Position numbers and translations under genes: made by a program. Below the pieces are notes generated by a model, which worked only from the letters and a program-made list of their open reading frames with translations, ran no database searches and was not told where the DNA came from. Below are positions 1 to 7,965 of a stretch of 17,429 nucleotides of DNA, one piece after another. How positions within the stretch are numbered: the stretch's first letter is position 1; the number at the start of each line of letters is the position of its first letter. Origin of the DNA: JAHJDO01 sp030671985 [NCBI: bacterium] (GTDB lineage: Bacteria; JAHJDO01); contig DAOVHI010000009.1 in NCBI GenBank assembly GCA_030671985.1, forward strand, positions 1-17,429, read 5' to 3'.

Positions 1-2367
1 AGAAAAACAAAACGCTTTGTTTGCTTGATGCGCGATCCTATGTTTACCTATAAGATTATTCTTAACAAGTTCCAATTCAGCATTACTGACAAAAACATCT
101 TTGAGCAATTGAATTTCTTCAAACAGTGCTTGTTTAGCTTCCGCAATTTTTTGCGAAATTGTTCCTGCATAAAATACATACATCCCGGGATCAAACCCCG
201 TCCGGGAAAAAGAGCCGGCATAATATGCCAAGCCTCTTTTTTCTCTTATATTCATAAGCAGTCTTGATCCAAGGTCAGATAGGATTGCGGTTAATACATC
301 AAATGTATATCTGTGTGGATTATTAGTTGAAATAGTCGGAAATCCTATCATAATCAGAGCCTGTTCTCCTTGCTTTTTCTTCTCTTCCTCCCTCCGTTCA
401 TGCTGTACTGGTTCAGTTATATTTATTTCCGGGACAAAACCGTTTGCAGTAAATTTATTAAAGTATTTGCCGAGGGAATCAAAAATTTTGCTGCATTCCA
501 TATCCCCCACAACAGTAATATATGTATTTTTTGGCAGACACATAGTTTTATGAAAATTTGCCAGACTTAACCTGTTTATATTGGAGAGAGACCTTTTAGC
601 ACCCAGGTTCTGAAGTCTGTATGGATGCTTTTTATAGATGGTTTGGCGCATTGCGTCCATGCCAAGATTGATTATCTCATCTTTTCTTGCTTTGATTTCA
701 GACAGAACAATATATCTTTCCTTTTTTATCTGGTTCGGTAAAAATATTGGATTAATTATTATATCCGCAAAAATATCCAATCCATGCGCAAAGTTTTCTT
801 TCAGTATATCCATTGAAAATCCGAAGCTGTTGTCTCCTGAAAATCCTGCTAAGTCTCCGCCTGTCATTTCAAATTCCTCTGCAATTTGAAATGCATTCCT
901 GTTTTTTGTGCCTTTTTGCATCACGCATTGCATCAGATTGCTAATACCGTTATTGTTATCATTTTCATATCTGATGCCGCCTTTAAATAATGCACAAGCA
1001 GAAATAACCGGCGTTGTGTGTTTTTCTATTGCCACAACAGTCATGCCGTTTATTTTTTCAGTCTTTATATTCTGCTTTTTTGCAGGCCTTCTCGCTGTGC
1101 TTGCTGTTGTAGGCGCTTTTTGCTTTAATGTGATTATAGACATATTGTTTTCTGTAAGATAATTTTCAGCAACCCTTTGAATATCTCCTAGCGTGATTTT
1201 ATTTATTTCTTCAACATATTTTTCGGAGAAATACATATCGCCTGCTAAAAACTCATTTACTGCAAGACTACCTGCTATGCTGTCTACCGTTTCAACATGA
1301 CAATAATGATCAAAAATAATCATTTTTTTCGCCTTGAGAAGATCTTTTTTGGAAACACCGTTTTCTTTAGTGAGTTCTATTTGTTTTCCAGTTTCTTTAA
1401 TTGTTTTTTCAATGTTTTCCTCAGCCAAAACATAAGTTATGCCAAAAACTCCTGTATCTTTCGGTGTATGCGAAAAGCTTTCCACGAAAGAAACTAATTG
1501 CTTCGTCTCAATAAGAGCTTTGTATAAATGTGAACTCCGCCCATGCCCCAATATTATTGAAAGCACATCAAGAGCATAAGTGTCGGAATGAATAATCCCC
1601 GGGATATGAAAACACATAAACATCCGTGGTACGTTTACATCTTTTTCCTTACACAAAATTCTTTTGTTAAGTTGTTTTGATTCTTCCGGAATAACTATTG
1701 GATTTACAGATCTTCTTTTAAAATCCTTAAATGCTTTCCCTGCCGCTTTTAGCGCATGCTCATGAGCAATATTTCCCGCAATGACAAGTATCATGTTATT
1801 CGGCACGTACATTCTTTTATAATATGTGAGTAACTCTCCTCTTGATAAATTCTCAAACAATTCTCTATGACCTATTATCGGTTCCTTGTAGGGATGATCC
1901 TTATACATTGTTTCCCATGCCAGCTGCTGCAGATGAGTTTCCGGCTCGTCCATACACATATTTATTTCTTTGAGGATAACCTGTTTTTCTTTCTTGCATT
2001 CCAATGCGTCAAATGAGGAGTTCATAATGGCATCTGCCTGAATTTCCAGCGCGTCACCAAGAAATTTGGAAGGTACGGTAACATGATAAACTGTCCGGTC
2101 ATATGTCGTATAGGCATTAAGCACACCTCCCAAGCCTCTTATTTGGCGGGAGATCTCTCCTGTTTTTCTTTTTTTTGTGCCTTTGAACAGCATATGCTCA
2201 ATATAATGAGACACACCAGACCCCATAAATTCTGCTTCTGTAATACTGCCGGCTTTTACAAGAATATAACTGGCAACTACCGGAACATCTTCTTTTTTGC
2301 ATGTAATCACTGTCAAGCCGTTTTCCAGAACATGTTTCTCCATATCCAACAAATGAGCGTTTTTCAC
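1..2367 (-). CDS. M16 family zinc metallopeptidase, two-repeat type (C-terminus beyond window)
   Basis: Reading the minus strand from a GTG at 2367 gives an uninterrupted frame of 789 codons that leaves the window at base 1, so the last part is missing. GGAGG lies six bases before the GTG; the overlapping ATG is followed at once by TGA and cannot be the start. Residues 54-58 are HYIEH, the inverted zinc motif HxxEH of M16 (insulinase/pitrilysin) peptidases, and Glu134 is at the right distance to be the third zinc ligand. The second half repeats the fold but has NLMQC where the zinc motif would be, so it is the catalytically dead half. Near residue 710 it keeps the R..GLAYY segment that binds substrate in this family. 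Full-length relatives are about 850-900 residues, so little is lost. No clear signal peptide is seen, so its location is uncertain. It is last in the tol operon, 19 bases after the carboxypeptidase gene. The specific substrate is unknown. Confidence 0.9.
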   Translation of the reverse strand, partial: MKNAHLLDMEKHVLENGLTVITCKKEDVPVVASYILVKAGSITEAEFMGSGVSHYIEHMLFKGTKKRKTGEISRQIRGLGGVLNAYTTYDRTVYHVTVPSKFLGDALEIQADAIMNSSFDALECKKEKQVILKEINMCMDEPETHLQQLAWETMYKDHPYKEPIIGHRELFENLSRGELLTYYKRMYVPNNMILVIAGNIAHEHALKAAGKAFKDFKRRSVNPIVIPEESKQLNKRILCKEKDVNVPRMFMCFHIPGIIHSDTYALDVLSIILGHGRSSHLYKALIETKQLVSFVESFSHTPKDTGVFGITYVLAEENIEKTIKETGKQIELTKENGVSKKDLLKAKKMIIFDHYCHVETVDSIAGSLAVNEFLAGDMYFSEKYVEEINKITLGDIQRVAENYLTENNMSIITLKQKAPTTASTARRPAKKQNIKTEKINGMTVVAIEKHTTPVISACALFKGGIRYENDNNNGISNLMQCVMQKGTKNRNAFQIAEEFEMTGGDLAGFSGDNSFGFSMDILKENFAHGLDIFADIIINPIFLPNQIKKERYIVLSEIKARKDEIINLGMDAMRQTIYKKHPYRLQNLGAKRSLSNINRLSLANFHKTMCLPKNTYITVVGDMECSKIFDSLGKYFNKFTANGFVPEINITEPVQHERREEEKKKQGEQALIMIGFPTISTNNPHRYTFDVLTAILSDLGSRLLMNIREKRGLAYYAGSFSRTGFDPGMYVFYAGTISQKIAEAKQALFEEIQLLKDVFVSNAELELVKNNLIGKHRIAHQANKAFCFS

Positions 2368-2386
2368 ATCAATCCTCCATATTACA

Positions 2387-3538
2387 TTAGAAAATATATC
2401 TTCTCACAAACCATCTGAATCTACTGATTTGGCTAACATTCTCCGCTGCAACTATACTTAGCTTGGCTATTGTTTTCTTGTTTAGCTTTATCGGCATATA
2501 TCCAATCCTCTGTCCCTTTTCAACAGGCGCCTGTATTCTGTTAGACAAAATTTTTTGCTTAACAATCTTCTTTTCGTCACCTTTCTTTATGACCATCGTT
2601 ATATCTTTATTGCTAATACCATTAATGCAACTTTTGCTTCCCATTATGATCGGAACATTTTCAAAAACAACGTCCCCCTCTTTTACAATACGCAATTTTG
2701 TATAATTTTTAAAGCCCATATTCAGAATTTCTTTTGTTTTATCAAACCGCGCTTTCTTTGTAGGGCAACCCATAACTACAGAAATGAGCCTCATATTGCC
2801 TTTTTTTGCAGTAGCAGTGAAGCTCCAGCCAGCTTTTCGGTAATAACCAGTTTTCAAACCGTCAAGCTCGGGGAATGTTTTAAGGAGTTTGTTCGTATTG
2901 GTTAAAATAAACTTTCCCTTTCTAAATGTGTCCGTTTTTGTATTAGTCCATTTAAGTACTGTTGGGTATTTAACCAGTTCTCTTGCCAGAATCGCCATGT
3001 CATAAGCGGAGGACAGATCTCCGCTATGACCATTCTGGACTTTTGGAAGCCCGCTTGTAGTTTTAAATATAGTATCGTTCATTTTAAGTTCAGATGCTCT
3101 CTTGTTCATTAATACAAGAAATTTTTTAGTGCTGCCGCCTATATGCTCTGCAACTGCAACAGCTCCGTCACACGCTGATTTTATCATAACGGCTTTCATC
3201 ATATCTCTCAGCGTAAAAACTTCTCCCTCCTTTAAATATACCTGTGAACCGCCTATCATGCTTGCATTTCTTGATACTTTTACTTTATCGCTCAGACTAA
3301 TCTCGCCATGTTTGACTTTTTCCATAACAATAAGCGCAAGCATCATCTTAACCATAGAAGCAGGAGGCAATTTTCTGTGCATACTCCTGGCAAAAAGTAT
3401 TTTCCCTGTCTCAGCTTCCATAAGTATTGCGGATTTATATTGTTTTGGAACAGAATAGACTGGGTTTAAACTGCAGAAGCTCAAAAGCAAGAACAATAAA
3501 ATTGCGAATCGCATTATTGTATTTCTTTCGAAATTCAT
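2387..3538 (-). CDS. dacA: D-alanyl-D-alanine carboxypeptidase (peptidase family S11, PBP5-like)
   Basis: 383 residues with the layout of low-molecular-weight penicillin-binding proteins: a hydrophobic export signal (about residues 9-29), a serine peptidase domain, a C-terminal beta domain (about 276-365) and a basic/aromatic tail that could anchor it in the membrane. The catalytic motif SxxK is S61-M-V-K64 and the KTG motif is K229-T-G231. The middle motif, normally SxN, reads S121-A-C123, so the conserved Asn is replaced by Cys. The family removes the terminal D-Ala of peptidoglycan stem peptides in the periplasm. The start ATG at 3538 overlaps the tolB stop (ATGA), which suggests translational coupling. 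A second in-frame ATG at 3514, directly before the signal sequence, is also possible; neither has a strong ribosome binding site. The exact subtype (DacA, DacF or other) cannot be decided, and the symbol stands for the family. Confidence 0.87.
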   Translation of the reverse strand: MNFERNTIMRFAILLFLLLSFCSLNPVYSVPKQYKSAILMEAETGKILFARSMHRKLPPASMVKMMLALIVMEKVKHGEISLSDKVKVSRNASMIGGSQVYLKEGEVFTLRDMMKAVMIKSACDGAVAVAEHIGGSTKKFLVLMNKRASELKMNDTIFKTTSGLPKVQNGHSGDLSSAYDMAILARELVKYPTVLKWTNTKTDTFRKGKFILTNTNKLLKTFPELDGLKTGYYRKAGWSFTATAKKGNMRLISVVMGCPTKKARFDKTKEILNMGFKNYTKLRIVKEGDVVFENVPIIMGSKSCINGISNKDITMVIKKGDEKKIVKQKILSNRIQAPVEKGQRIGYMPIKLNKKTIAKLSIVAAENVSQISRFRWFVRRYIF

Positions 3539-4770
3539 CTTGACCAGGCAGGTTCTAAAGCATTATCTTTCTGAAAAGTTAACGTATATTTTTCTCCTGT
3601 CGCAACATCTATTACTTCAAGATATGACCTGAAATTCTTTGTAACACTGTAAACAATATGTCTCCCATCAGGAGCCCATGAAGGATTTTCGTGATGCTGC
3701 GGCTCATACGTTAACTGCGAAACTTTATAAACATTCAAATTAACTACATAGATTTGAAAGTGCCCATTTTTTAAAGATACATAAGCAATCTTATTCGAGA
3801 CCGGAGACCAGGACGGGTCTGTATTATACGATCCTTCAAACGTAAGTCTGATTGTCTTATTATCAGCTAGGTAATATATGTATATTTGAGGCGTTCCTGT
3901 ACGATCTGAAACAAATGCTATTTTTTGATTATCATGGGACCATGTTGGACTTGATTCTACTGCCCGAGAAGCCGTCAAGCGCTTGAGAAGTAAATCAGGC
4001 AAAGAAGCCTTATATAATTCGGGGTTTCCATCTTTGCTGAGTATCAAGGCAATATTTTTGCCGTCACTTGAGACAGCAGAGGCTGCATTAACGCCCGGAT
4101 AGCGGATCAAAGCTTCTTTTTTGCGATTCTTCAAATTGCAGGTAAAGATTCCGGGATATCCATTCTTATATGAAGTGTATGCAACCTTAGCGGAACCAGG
4201 GAACCAGCAAGGTTCAATGTTGTTATAATTTCCAAATGTAATTCGCTCTCTGTTTTTCCCGTCATAATCCACTACATATATTTGCTTTATACCTGCTTTG
4301 TCAGAAGTATAGGCGACCCTTGAGAATACAACGCCATTTTCTCCTGTAATCTTTTCTATAATATCGCTGGCAATAGTCTTTATTAATAGGCCGGACTGAG
4401 AGATCAGTCCTTGATATTTTTTGGCAAATATTTCCCGGTTTGCCGATGAAGAATATATCTTTGCAATAAGAACCAGTTTCTTTTTTTTTGTCTTATAAGA
4501 TCCCTTAATTACTAATTCCGTATCCTTTGAAACTAGTTTTTGTATAGAAAAATGCCCGGAGTATTTCAGGTGTCTTGACAAATCATCATAAATTGCCTTC
4601 TCTAATTTTGTATCAGGCTTGTCCTCCTCAACAGTGAAAGTTTCAATAAATAGATTTATTTTTTTTGCAGATTCTTTAGATATGCTTAGTTGAACTTCTG
4701 AGGCAAACCCTTGATTAAAACAAAAAACAGATAAACAGATAAGCGCAAAGATTAAATTTTTAATTTTCAT
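3535..4770 (-). CDS. tolB: TolB, periplasmic beta-propeller of the Tol system
   Basis: 411 residues, close to the usual length of about 430. Residues 1-23 are a typical Sec signal peptide ending in FAS. An alpha/beta N-terminal domain follows (about 24-145). Then come repeated blades of the PD40/WD40-like type, with recurrent PSWSP, PTWSH and PSWAPDG segments each followed by KIAYVS-like strands, making the six-bladed propeller. In known systems TolB sits in the periplasm and hands over between TolA and the peptidoglycan-associated lipoprotein Pal during cell-envelope constriction. The gene overlaps the upstream tolA-like gene and the downstream carboxypeptidase gene by 4 bases each, so it is in the same transcript. 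The usual partner gene pal does not follow it here. Confidence 0.95.
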   Translation of the reverse strand: MKIKNLIFALICLSVFCFNQGFASEVQLSISKESAKKINLFIETFTVEEDKPDTKLEKAIYDDLSRHLKYSGHFSIQKLVSKDTELVIKGSYKTKKKKLVLIAKIYSSSANREIFAKKYQGLISQSGLLIKTIASDIIEKITGENGVVFSRVAYTSDKAGIKQIYVVDYDGKNRERITFGNYNNIEPCWFPGSAKVAYTSYKNGYPGIFTCNLKNRKKEALIRYPGVNAASAVSSDGKNIALILSKDGNPELYKASLPDLLLKRLTASRAVESSPTWSHDNQKIAFVSDRTGTPQIYIYYLADNKTIRLTFEGSYNTDPSWSPVSNKIAYVSLKNGHFQIYVVNLNVYKVSQLTYEPQHHENPSWAPDGRHIVYSVTKNFRSYLEVIDVATGEKYTLTFQKDNALEPAWSR

Positions 4771-5351
4771 AGTGCCTTAAAAATAATACTGACATTTAGA
4801 TATTCCTCTTTCCATTCTGAAGGAAGAGCAGGTAGAGTTCCTGCCGATTTTACAGCATTTAGTGCCGAATTATCAAGTAATTTCATGCCGGAGGAATGCT
4901 TCGTCTTCACATCGCTTATAATCCCATTTTTATTAATAGTAAAACTAACTGTAACATATGCACCTTCTTTTGATATTATATATTCGCTCGGCGGCAGCCA
5001 TGCGTTTGATAATTTGGTTTTTATTACAGTCAGATACCATAGATAAGGAAATCTACCCGCGCTGATATGCACATCTTCTTTGCTTGCAGGCTGCAGCGGT
5101 TTTGCTGAGTCAGATGTATCCATAGTTTTAAGCCTTGTGAGTATCTTTGCCCTCAGTTTGCGTGTGTCAGGGGTCTTTTTTGGCCTCCGAACCGGTTTAG
5201 GACGAGGAGAGTGTTGTTTTATATCCGGAATTAATTGAACAAATTGCGGAACTTCAAGCTTTGATGTCCGCTGTTTCACAATTGCAATAAGAACTATTAA
5301 TAAAATGACGCTTATATGAACGCTTAAAGATATTAGAAAAGGCTTTTTCAT
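4767..5351 (-). CDS. tolA: TolA/TonB-like energy transducer
   Basis: 194 residues. One membrane helix at about residues 6-24 carries S8-x-x-x-H12, the SxxxH motif by which TonB and TolA helices engage the proton motor. A proline- and lysine-rich periplasmic stretch follows (about 40-75). The last 85 or so residues form a TonB C-terminal type domain, with the pattern of a strand containing INKNG, then SSG, then a helix with LDNSALNAVKSA. By sequence alone it could be called TonB, but its position between tolR and tolB argues for the TolA role: crossing the periplasm to contact TolB or outer-membrane partners. It is much shorter than the E. coli TolA (about 420 residues) and lacks its long helical domain II. 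It starts two bases after tolR and overlaps tolB by 4 bases. No good ribosome binding site is visible, so coupling is likely. Confidence 0.85.
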   Translation of the reverse strand: MKKPFLISLSVHISVILLIVLIAIVKQRTSKLEVPQFVQLIPDIKQHSPRPKPVRRPKKTPDTRKLRAKILTRLKTMDTSDSAKPLQPASKEDVHISAGRFPYLWYLTVIKTKLSNAWLPPSEYIISKEGAYVTVSFTINKNGIISDVKTKHSSGMKLLDNSALNAVKSAGTLPALPSEWKEEYLNVSIIFKAL

Positions 5352-5353
5352 AT

Positions 5354-5767
5354 TTAGCGGCGCATATTATGAACTCTGGTTGGAAGGGCAACTCTTGAAA
5401 CACCTGATTTTCTGACTATATCAAGAACTTTAACTACTTCACCATACTTAACGGATTTATCAGCTTTGATTATTGCGGATGTATTTTGATTTGATCCGAC
5501 AATTATTTTAAGCCGTTTTTTTAATGATTCATAGGTTACTATTGCATTATCCAGATACAGACTGCCATATCTTGATATACTGATTGTAACAGTGTCCTTT
5601 GAGATATCCATTCTTCCGGATGACGCTTGTGGAAGTTGAACATTGATTCCATGAAGCATAATTGGAGTGATCAAAATAGAGACAATTAAAAGAACCATGG
5701 TAACATCAACAAGACTTGTAATATTTATCTGGCTGATCGGAGCGTATGAATATAATCTGCTTTTCAT
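5354..5767 (-). CDS. tolR: TolR/ExbD family proton-channel subunit
   Basis: 137 residues, typical for TolR. A short cytoplasmic start is followed by a single membrane helix (about 17-37) with Asp21 in the segment SLVDVTMVLL. This Asp corresponds to the proton-carrying Asp of TolR and ExbD. The rest is the periplasmic domain, with the family's alternating strands and a final VALPT-like segment. With TolQ it forms the inner-membrane motor that converts the proton gradient into movement of TolA. The ATG overlaps the tolQ stop by 4 bases (ATGA), and tolA starts two bases after its stop. ExbD is the alternative name, but the adjacent tolB makes TolR the better call. Confidence 0.92.
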   Translation of the reverse strand: MKSRLYSYAPISQINITSLVDVTMVLLIVSILITPIMLHGINVQLPQASSGRMDISKDTVTISISRYGSLYLDNAIVTYESLKKRLKIIVGSNQNTSAIIKADKSVKYGEVVKVLDIVRKSGVSRVALPTRVHNMRR

Positions 5768-6435
5768 AGGTTTTGCGTCCTGACCAATTTTCTTTCGGCA
5801 AGAGAAAGGAATTCCCCTACAAAATTATCCGTCTCTATTGATAACACCCTCAATCGGTTTGAGAAGAAATTGTATGCAATAAGAGCAGGAATTGCTACTA
5901 CCAGTCCTGCTACAGTTGTTATCAACGCTTCGGCAACTCCAGGAGCAACGGTTCCAATACTTGCGCTGCCCTGCAAACTGACCTGCAGAAAAACATTAAG
6001 TATTCCCCATACAGTGCCCAAAAGCCCTATGAAAGGGCAGACTCCTGCAGTTGTTGCAAGAAATCCTAAAAATTTCTCCAGACTGAAGAATGAATTGCTA
6101 ACCGAACTTAACAGTGTTTTTTCTATGTATTTTAAATCTGAGACGATACTCTCTCCAATAGAATTAACTTCCTCACACCCTCGTTTATATACCCGGAATA
6201 TAGGTGAAAACTTGTACTCTTCAGCACTTTTAATAGACAGGTTGAACACATTTTCCGAAGAAGAGTTTCTGAATATTCTTAAGAACTGTTTAGACGCTCT
6301 CTCCGCTTTTCTAATTGCGCCAAACTTTATGATGATTACTGTCCATGATACTACAGAAATTGTAAACAACAAGAGTACAATTATCCTTCCAATCCAGCCC
6401 GAATGTTGAAACAATAGAATCAAATTGCTGCCCAT
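5764..6435 (-). CDS. tolQ: TolQ, MotA/TolQ/ExbB family proton-channel subunit
   Basis: With the start at 6435 the protein is 223 residues, the normal size for TolQ. The first membrane helix lies at about 15-36. A cytoplasmic loop follows, then two more helices that contain FIGLLGTVWGI and ITTVAGLVVAIP. Each of these has the conserved Thr that lines the proton pathway in TolQ/ExbB. I chose the ATG at 6435 because AAGGAG lies five bases upstream and the protein then begins just before the first helix. An in-frame ATG at 6549 would add 38 residues including an unusual extra hydrophobic stretch, and lies upstream of a candidate promoter. This is the first gene of the tol operon. TolQ is the pentameric channel around the TolR helices in the inner membrane. 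The name is preferred over ExbB because tolR and tolB follow. Confidence 0.93.
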   Translation of the reverse strand: MGSNLILLFQHSGWIGRIIVLLLFTISVVSWTVIIIKFGAIRKAERASKQFLRIFRNSSSENVFNLSIKSAEEYKFSPIFRVYKRGCEEVNSIGESIVSDLKYIEKTLLSSVSNSFFSLEKFLGFLATTAGVCPFIGLLGTVWGILNVFLQVSLQGSASIGTVAPGVAEALITTVAGLVVAIPALIAYNFFSNRLRVLSIETDNFVGEFLSLAERKLVRTQNL

Positions 6436-6469
6436 TTTTCTCCTTACACCACCTCCGGATGACAAGAAA

Positions 6470-6498
6470 AATATACTATAAATTGCCATAACACACAA
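6470..6498 (-). promoter_or_regulatory. Candidate sigma70-type promoter for the tol operon
   Basis: On the minus strand TTGTGT (6498-6493) and TATATT (6475-6470) are separated by 17 bases. The -10 box has five of six consensus bases and the -35 box three. The predicted start near 6463 leaves a 28-base leader that contains the AAGGAG site of tolQ. In AT-rich DNA such matches arise by chance, so this is tentative. Confidence 0.3.
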
Positions 6499-6524
6499 GT
6501 AAGTAATTTTTCTAGAGTTTCTTC

Positions 6525-6552
6525 TTGACAGGTTAATATTGTACGGCATAAT
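6525..6552 (+). promoter_or_regulatory. Candidate sigma70-type promoter towards the oxidoreductase cassette
   Basis: TTGACA (6525-6530), a perfect -35 box, is followed after 16 bases by CATAAT (6547-6552), five of six for the -10 box. Transcription would start near 6559 and give a leader of about 130 bases before the ATG at 6692. That leader would contain both inverted repeats listed below. Confidence 0.4.
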
Positions 6553-6566
6553 TAACTTATGCAGTT

Positions 6567-6600
6567 AAAAAAGATATCTTTACTATGTCGATACTTTTTT
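6567..6600. repeat. AT-rich inverted repeat in the divergent intergenic region
   Basis: The left arm at 6567-6578 (AAAAAAGATATC) is the reverse complement of the right arm at 6590-6600 (GATACTTTTTT), apart from one bulged A. The loop is 11 bases. Each strand reads A-run, hairpin, T-run, so it could work as a weak two-way terminator, a leader hairpin or a protein-binding site. The stem has only two G-C pairs. The function is unknown. Confidence 0.4.
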
Positions 6601-6620
6601 GGTGCTGTGAAGAATTTTTC

Positions 6621-6652
6621 TGCGGAGGCGGTATAAACATCGAGAATCCGCA
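6621..6652. repeat. Short GC-containing inverted repeat before the first oxidoreductase gene
   Basis: TGCGGA at 6621-6626 and TCCGCA at 6647-6652 are perfect 6-base inverted arms 20 bases apart, in an otherwise AT-rich leader, 40 bases before the ATG at 6692. The arms are one or two helical turns apart as an operator would be, but a 6-base match can be chance. Confidence 0.22.
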
Positions 6653-6691
6653 AGTTATGATAATTATAAAATAAAATATAGGAGTATAATT

Positions 6692-7870
6692 ATGAATGAG
6701 CAAACATTAACTATTGGGCTAATTGGGTGCGGCGCATTTGCCGAAAGTCAGGATTTGCCCAACTTTACTAAACATCCTCAACTTAATTTAAAGTGGTGTT
6801 GCGATTCCAATATTAAACGCGCAAAAGAGATGGCGCAAAAATTTTCCGTGCCGAATGTAACTGATAATTTTCATGATGTCATCAATGATCCTGAAGTTGA
6901 TTTGATTAAAATTTCAACTTCACATGAAGTGCATCTGCAAATTATCAGTGCTGCTGCTGAAAAAGGGATTCATGTCTTTTGTGAAAAACCGATGGCACTT
7001 GATGAAACTGAAGCATATCACATCATTGAAGCTGTTCATAAGAACGGCATTAAATTATGCGTTGATTTGAATCGTCGTATGGCACCGTCAATGCACGCGT
7101 TGAAGAAACAGTGGCAAAAACAATTAGCGAGCCCCAAATACCAGCCATGGCGTTACATTGAAATGGATCGCGCTCTCCTGCCTGAAGAGGAAAAATCACA
7201 TTTATTGATGAATATTCAGGACGAAAGTTCATCTTATCGCATTTTTCATTTTAATCCCTTGAAAGGCGGTGGCGAGATCTTAGGTGAAACAGTTCACTGG
7301 CTAGACCTTGCCTGTTGGTTTTTCGCACCGCAATTTCCTGTTGAAATTACAGCATGGGGAGACTGCCGTTTAAGCCATGGTATAAATATTAAATTTTCCG
7401 CTGGCGATACAGCAACTATCAATTTTCACTGTTCCGGAACTTTTGAATATCCCAAAGAAATGTATAATCTTACCGCACGCGGCGCTTTGTTTAAAAACTT
7501 ATTCTTTGTAGAAAATCGTTACTATGGTATCCCTGATCTGGACAGAGAAATTTTTCCAATGCAGTATGATTGCATGCGCGATGCTCTTCCGAAAGATGGT
7601 TTCGACGCTTATATGAAAAAATATAACTTGCGCAATCAGCAAATTATTGGTAATAGCAAAGATGTTCATAACAGCCTACCTTTTACGGTAGATAAAGGTC
7701 ATTATGCAATGCTATCAGCTTTTATAGATGCAATTATCAATGATAAGCCGTCGCCCTGTGATGAAATTGCGGGGTTTATTTCAACCTATTTAGCTCAATT
7801 GGCTATAAAATCAATTGAATTACGTCAAACATTGCCGATATTAATCGACAAGTTAACGCCTATTATTTAG
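6692..7870 (+). CDS. Gfo/Idh/MocA family oxidoreductase (first gene of the cassette)
   Basis: 392 residues with an N-terminal Rossmann fold beginning GLIGCGAFAES (the dinucleotide loop GxGxxx). CEKPMA follows near residue 97; its Lys is the usual catalytic lysine of this family. The C-terminal alpha/beta domain contains ETVHWLDLACW, whose His and Asp fit the family's active-site pair. Such enzymes oxidise or reduce a hydroxyl of sugars, cyclitols or sugar derivatives with NAD(P). The substrate is not predictable here. AGGAG lies seven bases before the ATG. At 392 residues it is longer than most relatives (about 330-360). Arginine codons stand out: 12 of 13 are CGT or CGC, whereas the next gene uses mainly AGA. 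This suggests a different origin. It leads a plus-strand cassette transcribed away from the tol operon. Confidence 0.87.
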   Translation: MNEQTLTIGLIGCGAFAESQDLPNFTKHPQLNLKWCCDSNIKRAKEMAQKFSVPNVTDNFHDVINDPEVDLIKISTSHEVHLQIISAAAEKGIHVFCEKPMALDETEAYHIIEAVHKNGIKLCVDLNRRMAPSMHALKKQWQKQLASPKYQPWRYIEMDRALLPEEEKSHLLMNIQDESSSYRIFHFNPLKGGGEILGETVHWLDLACWFFAPQFPVEITAWGDCRLSHGINIKFSAGDTATINFHCSGTFEYPKEMYNLTARGALFKNLFFVENRYYGIPDLDREIFPMQYDCMRDALPKDGFDAYMKKYNLRNQQIIGNSKDVHNSLPFTVDKGHYAMLSAFIDAIINDKPSPCDEIAGFISTYLAQLAIKSIELRQTLPILIDKLTPII

Positions 7871-7875
7871 CATCA

Positions 7876-7965
7876 ATGACCGCTACAATAAGTTTCTATG
7901 TAAATGAATCTATAAAGACAGGGAAGCAGATTGCAATTTCTAAAGAAGATTATATAGAGAAAAAA
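7876..7965 (+). pseudogene. Probable C-terminal remnant of another Gfo/Idh/MocA gene
   Basis: These 30 codons, in frame with the following gene, read like the tail of a Gfo/Idh oxidoreductase: SFYVNESIKTGK followed by a few residues and SKEDYIEKK. This resembles the last helix and 'F..SI.TGKP..IS' segment common in that family. They precede the normal beginning of the next Rossmann fold, where such a sequence makes no structural sense. There is no ribosome binding site before the ATG at 7876. I infer that an older oxidoreductase gene was largely lost or replaced, leaving its 3' end. Alternatively it is translated as an N-terminal extension of the next protein. Confidence 0.42.

Noticed and set aside
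2083-2418. Plus-strand open frames over the first 2.4 kb
   Set aside because: All are shorter than, and opposite to, the continuous M16 peptidase frame with its complete zinc motif.
5870-6409. Plus-strand open frame of 179 codons opposite tolQ
   Set aside because: It lies wholly antisense to a well-supported tolQ, and its protein shows no family features or ribosome binding site.
6436-6549. Upstream ATG (6549) giving a 38-residue longer TolQ
   Set aside because: The ATG at 6435 has a good AAGGAG site and gives the normal family length; the extension also reaches past a candidate promoter.
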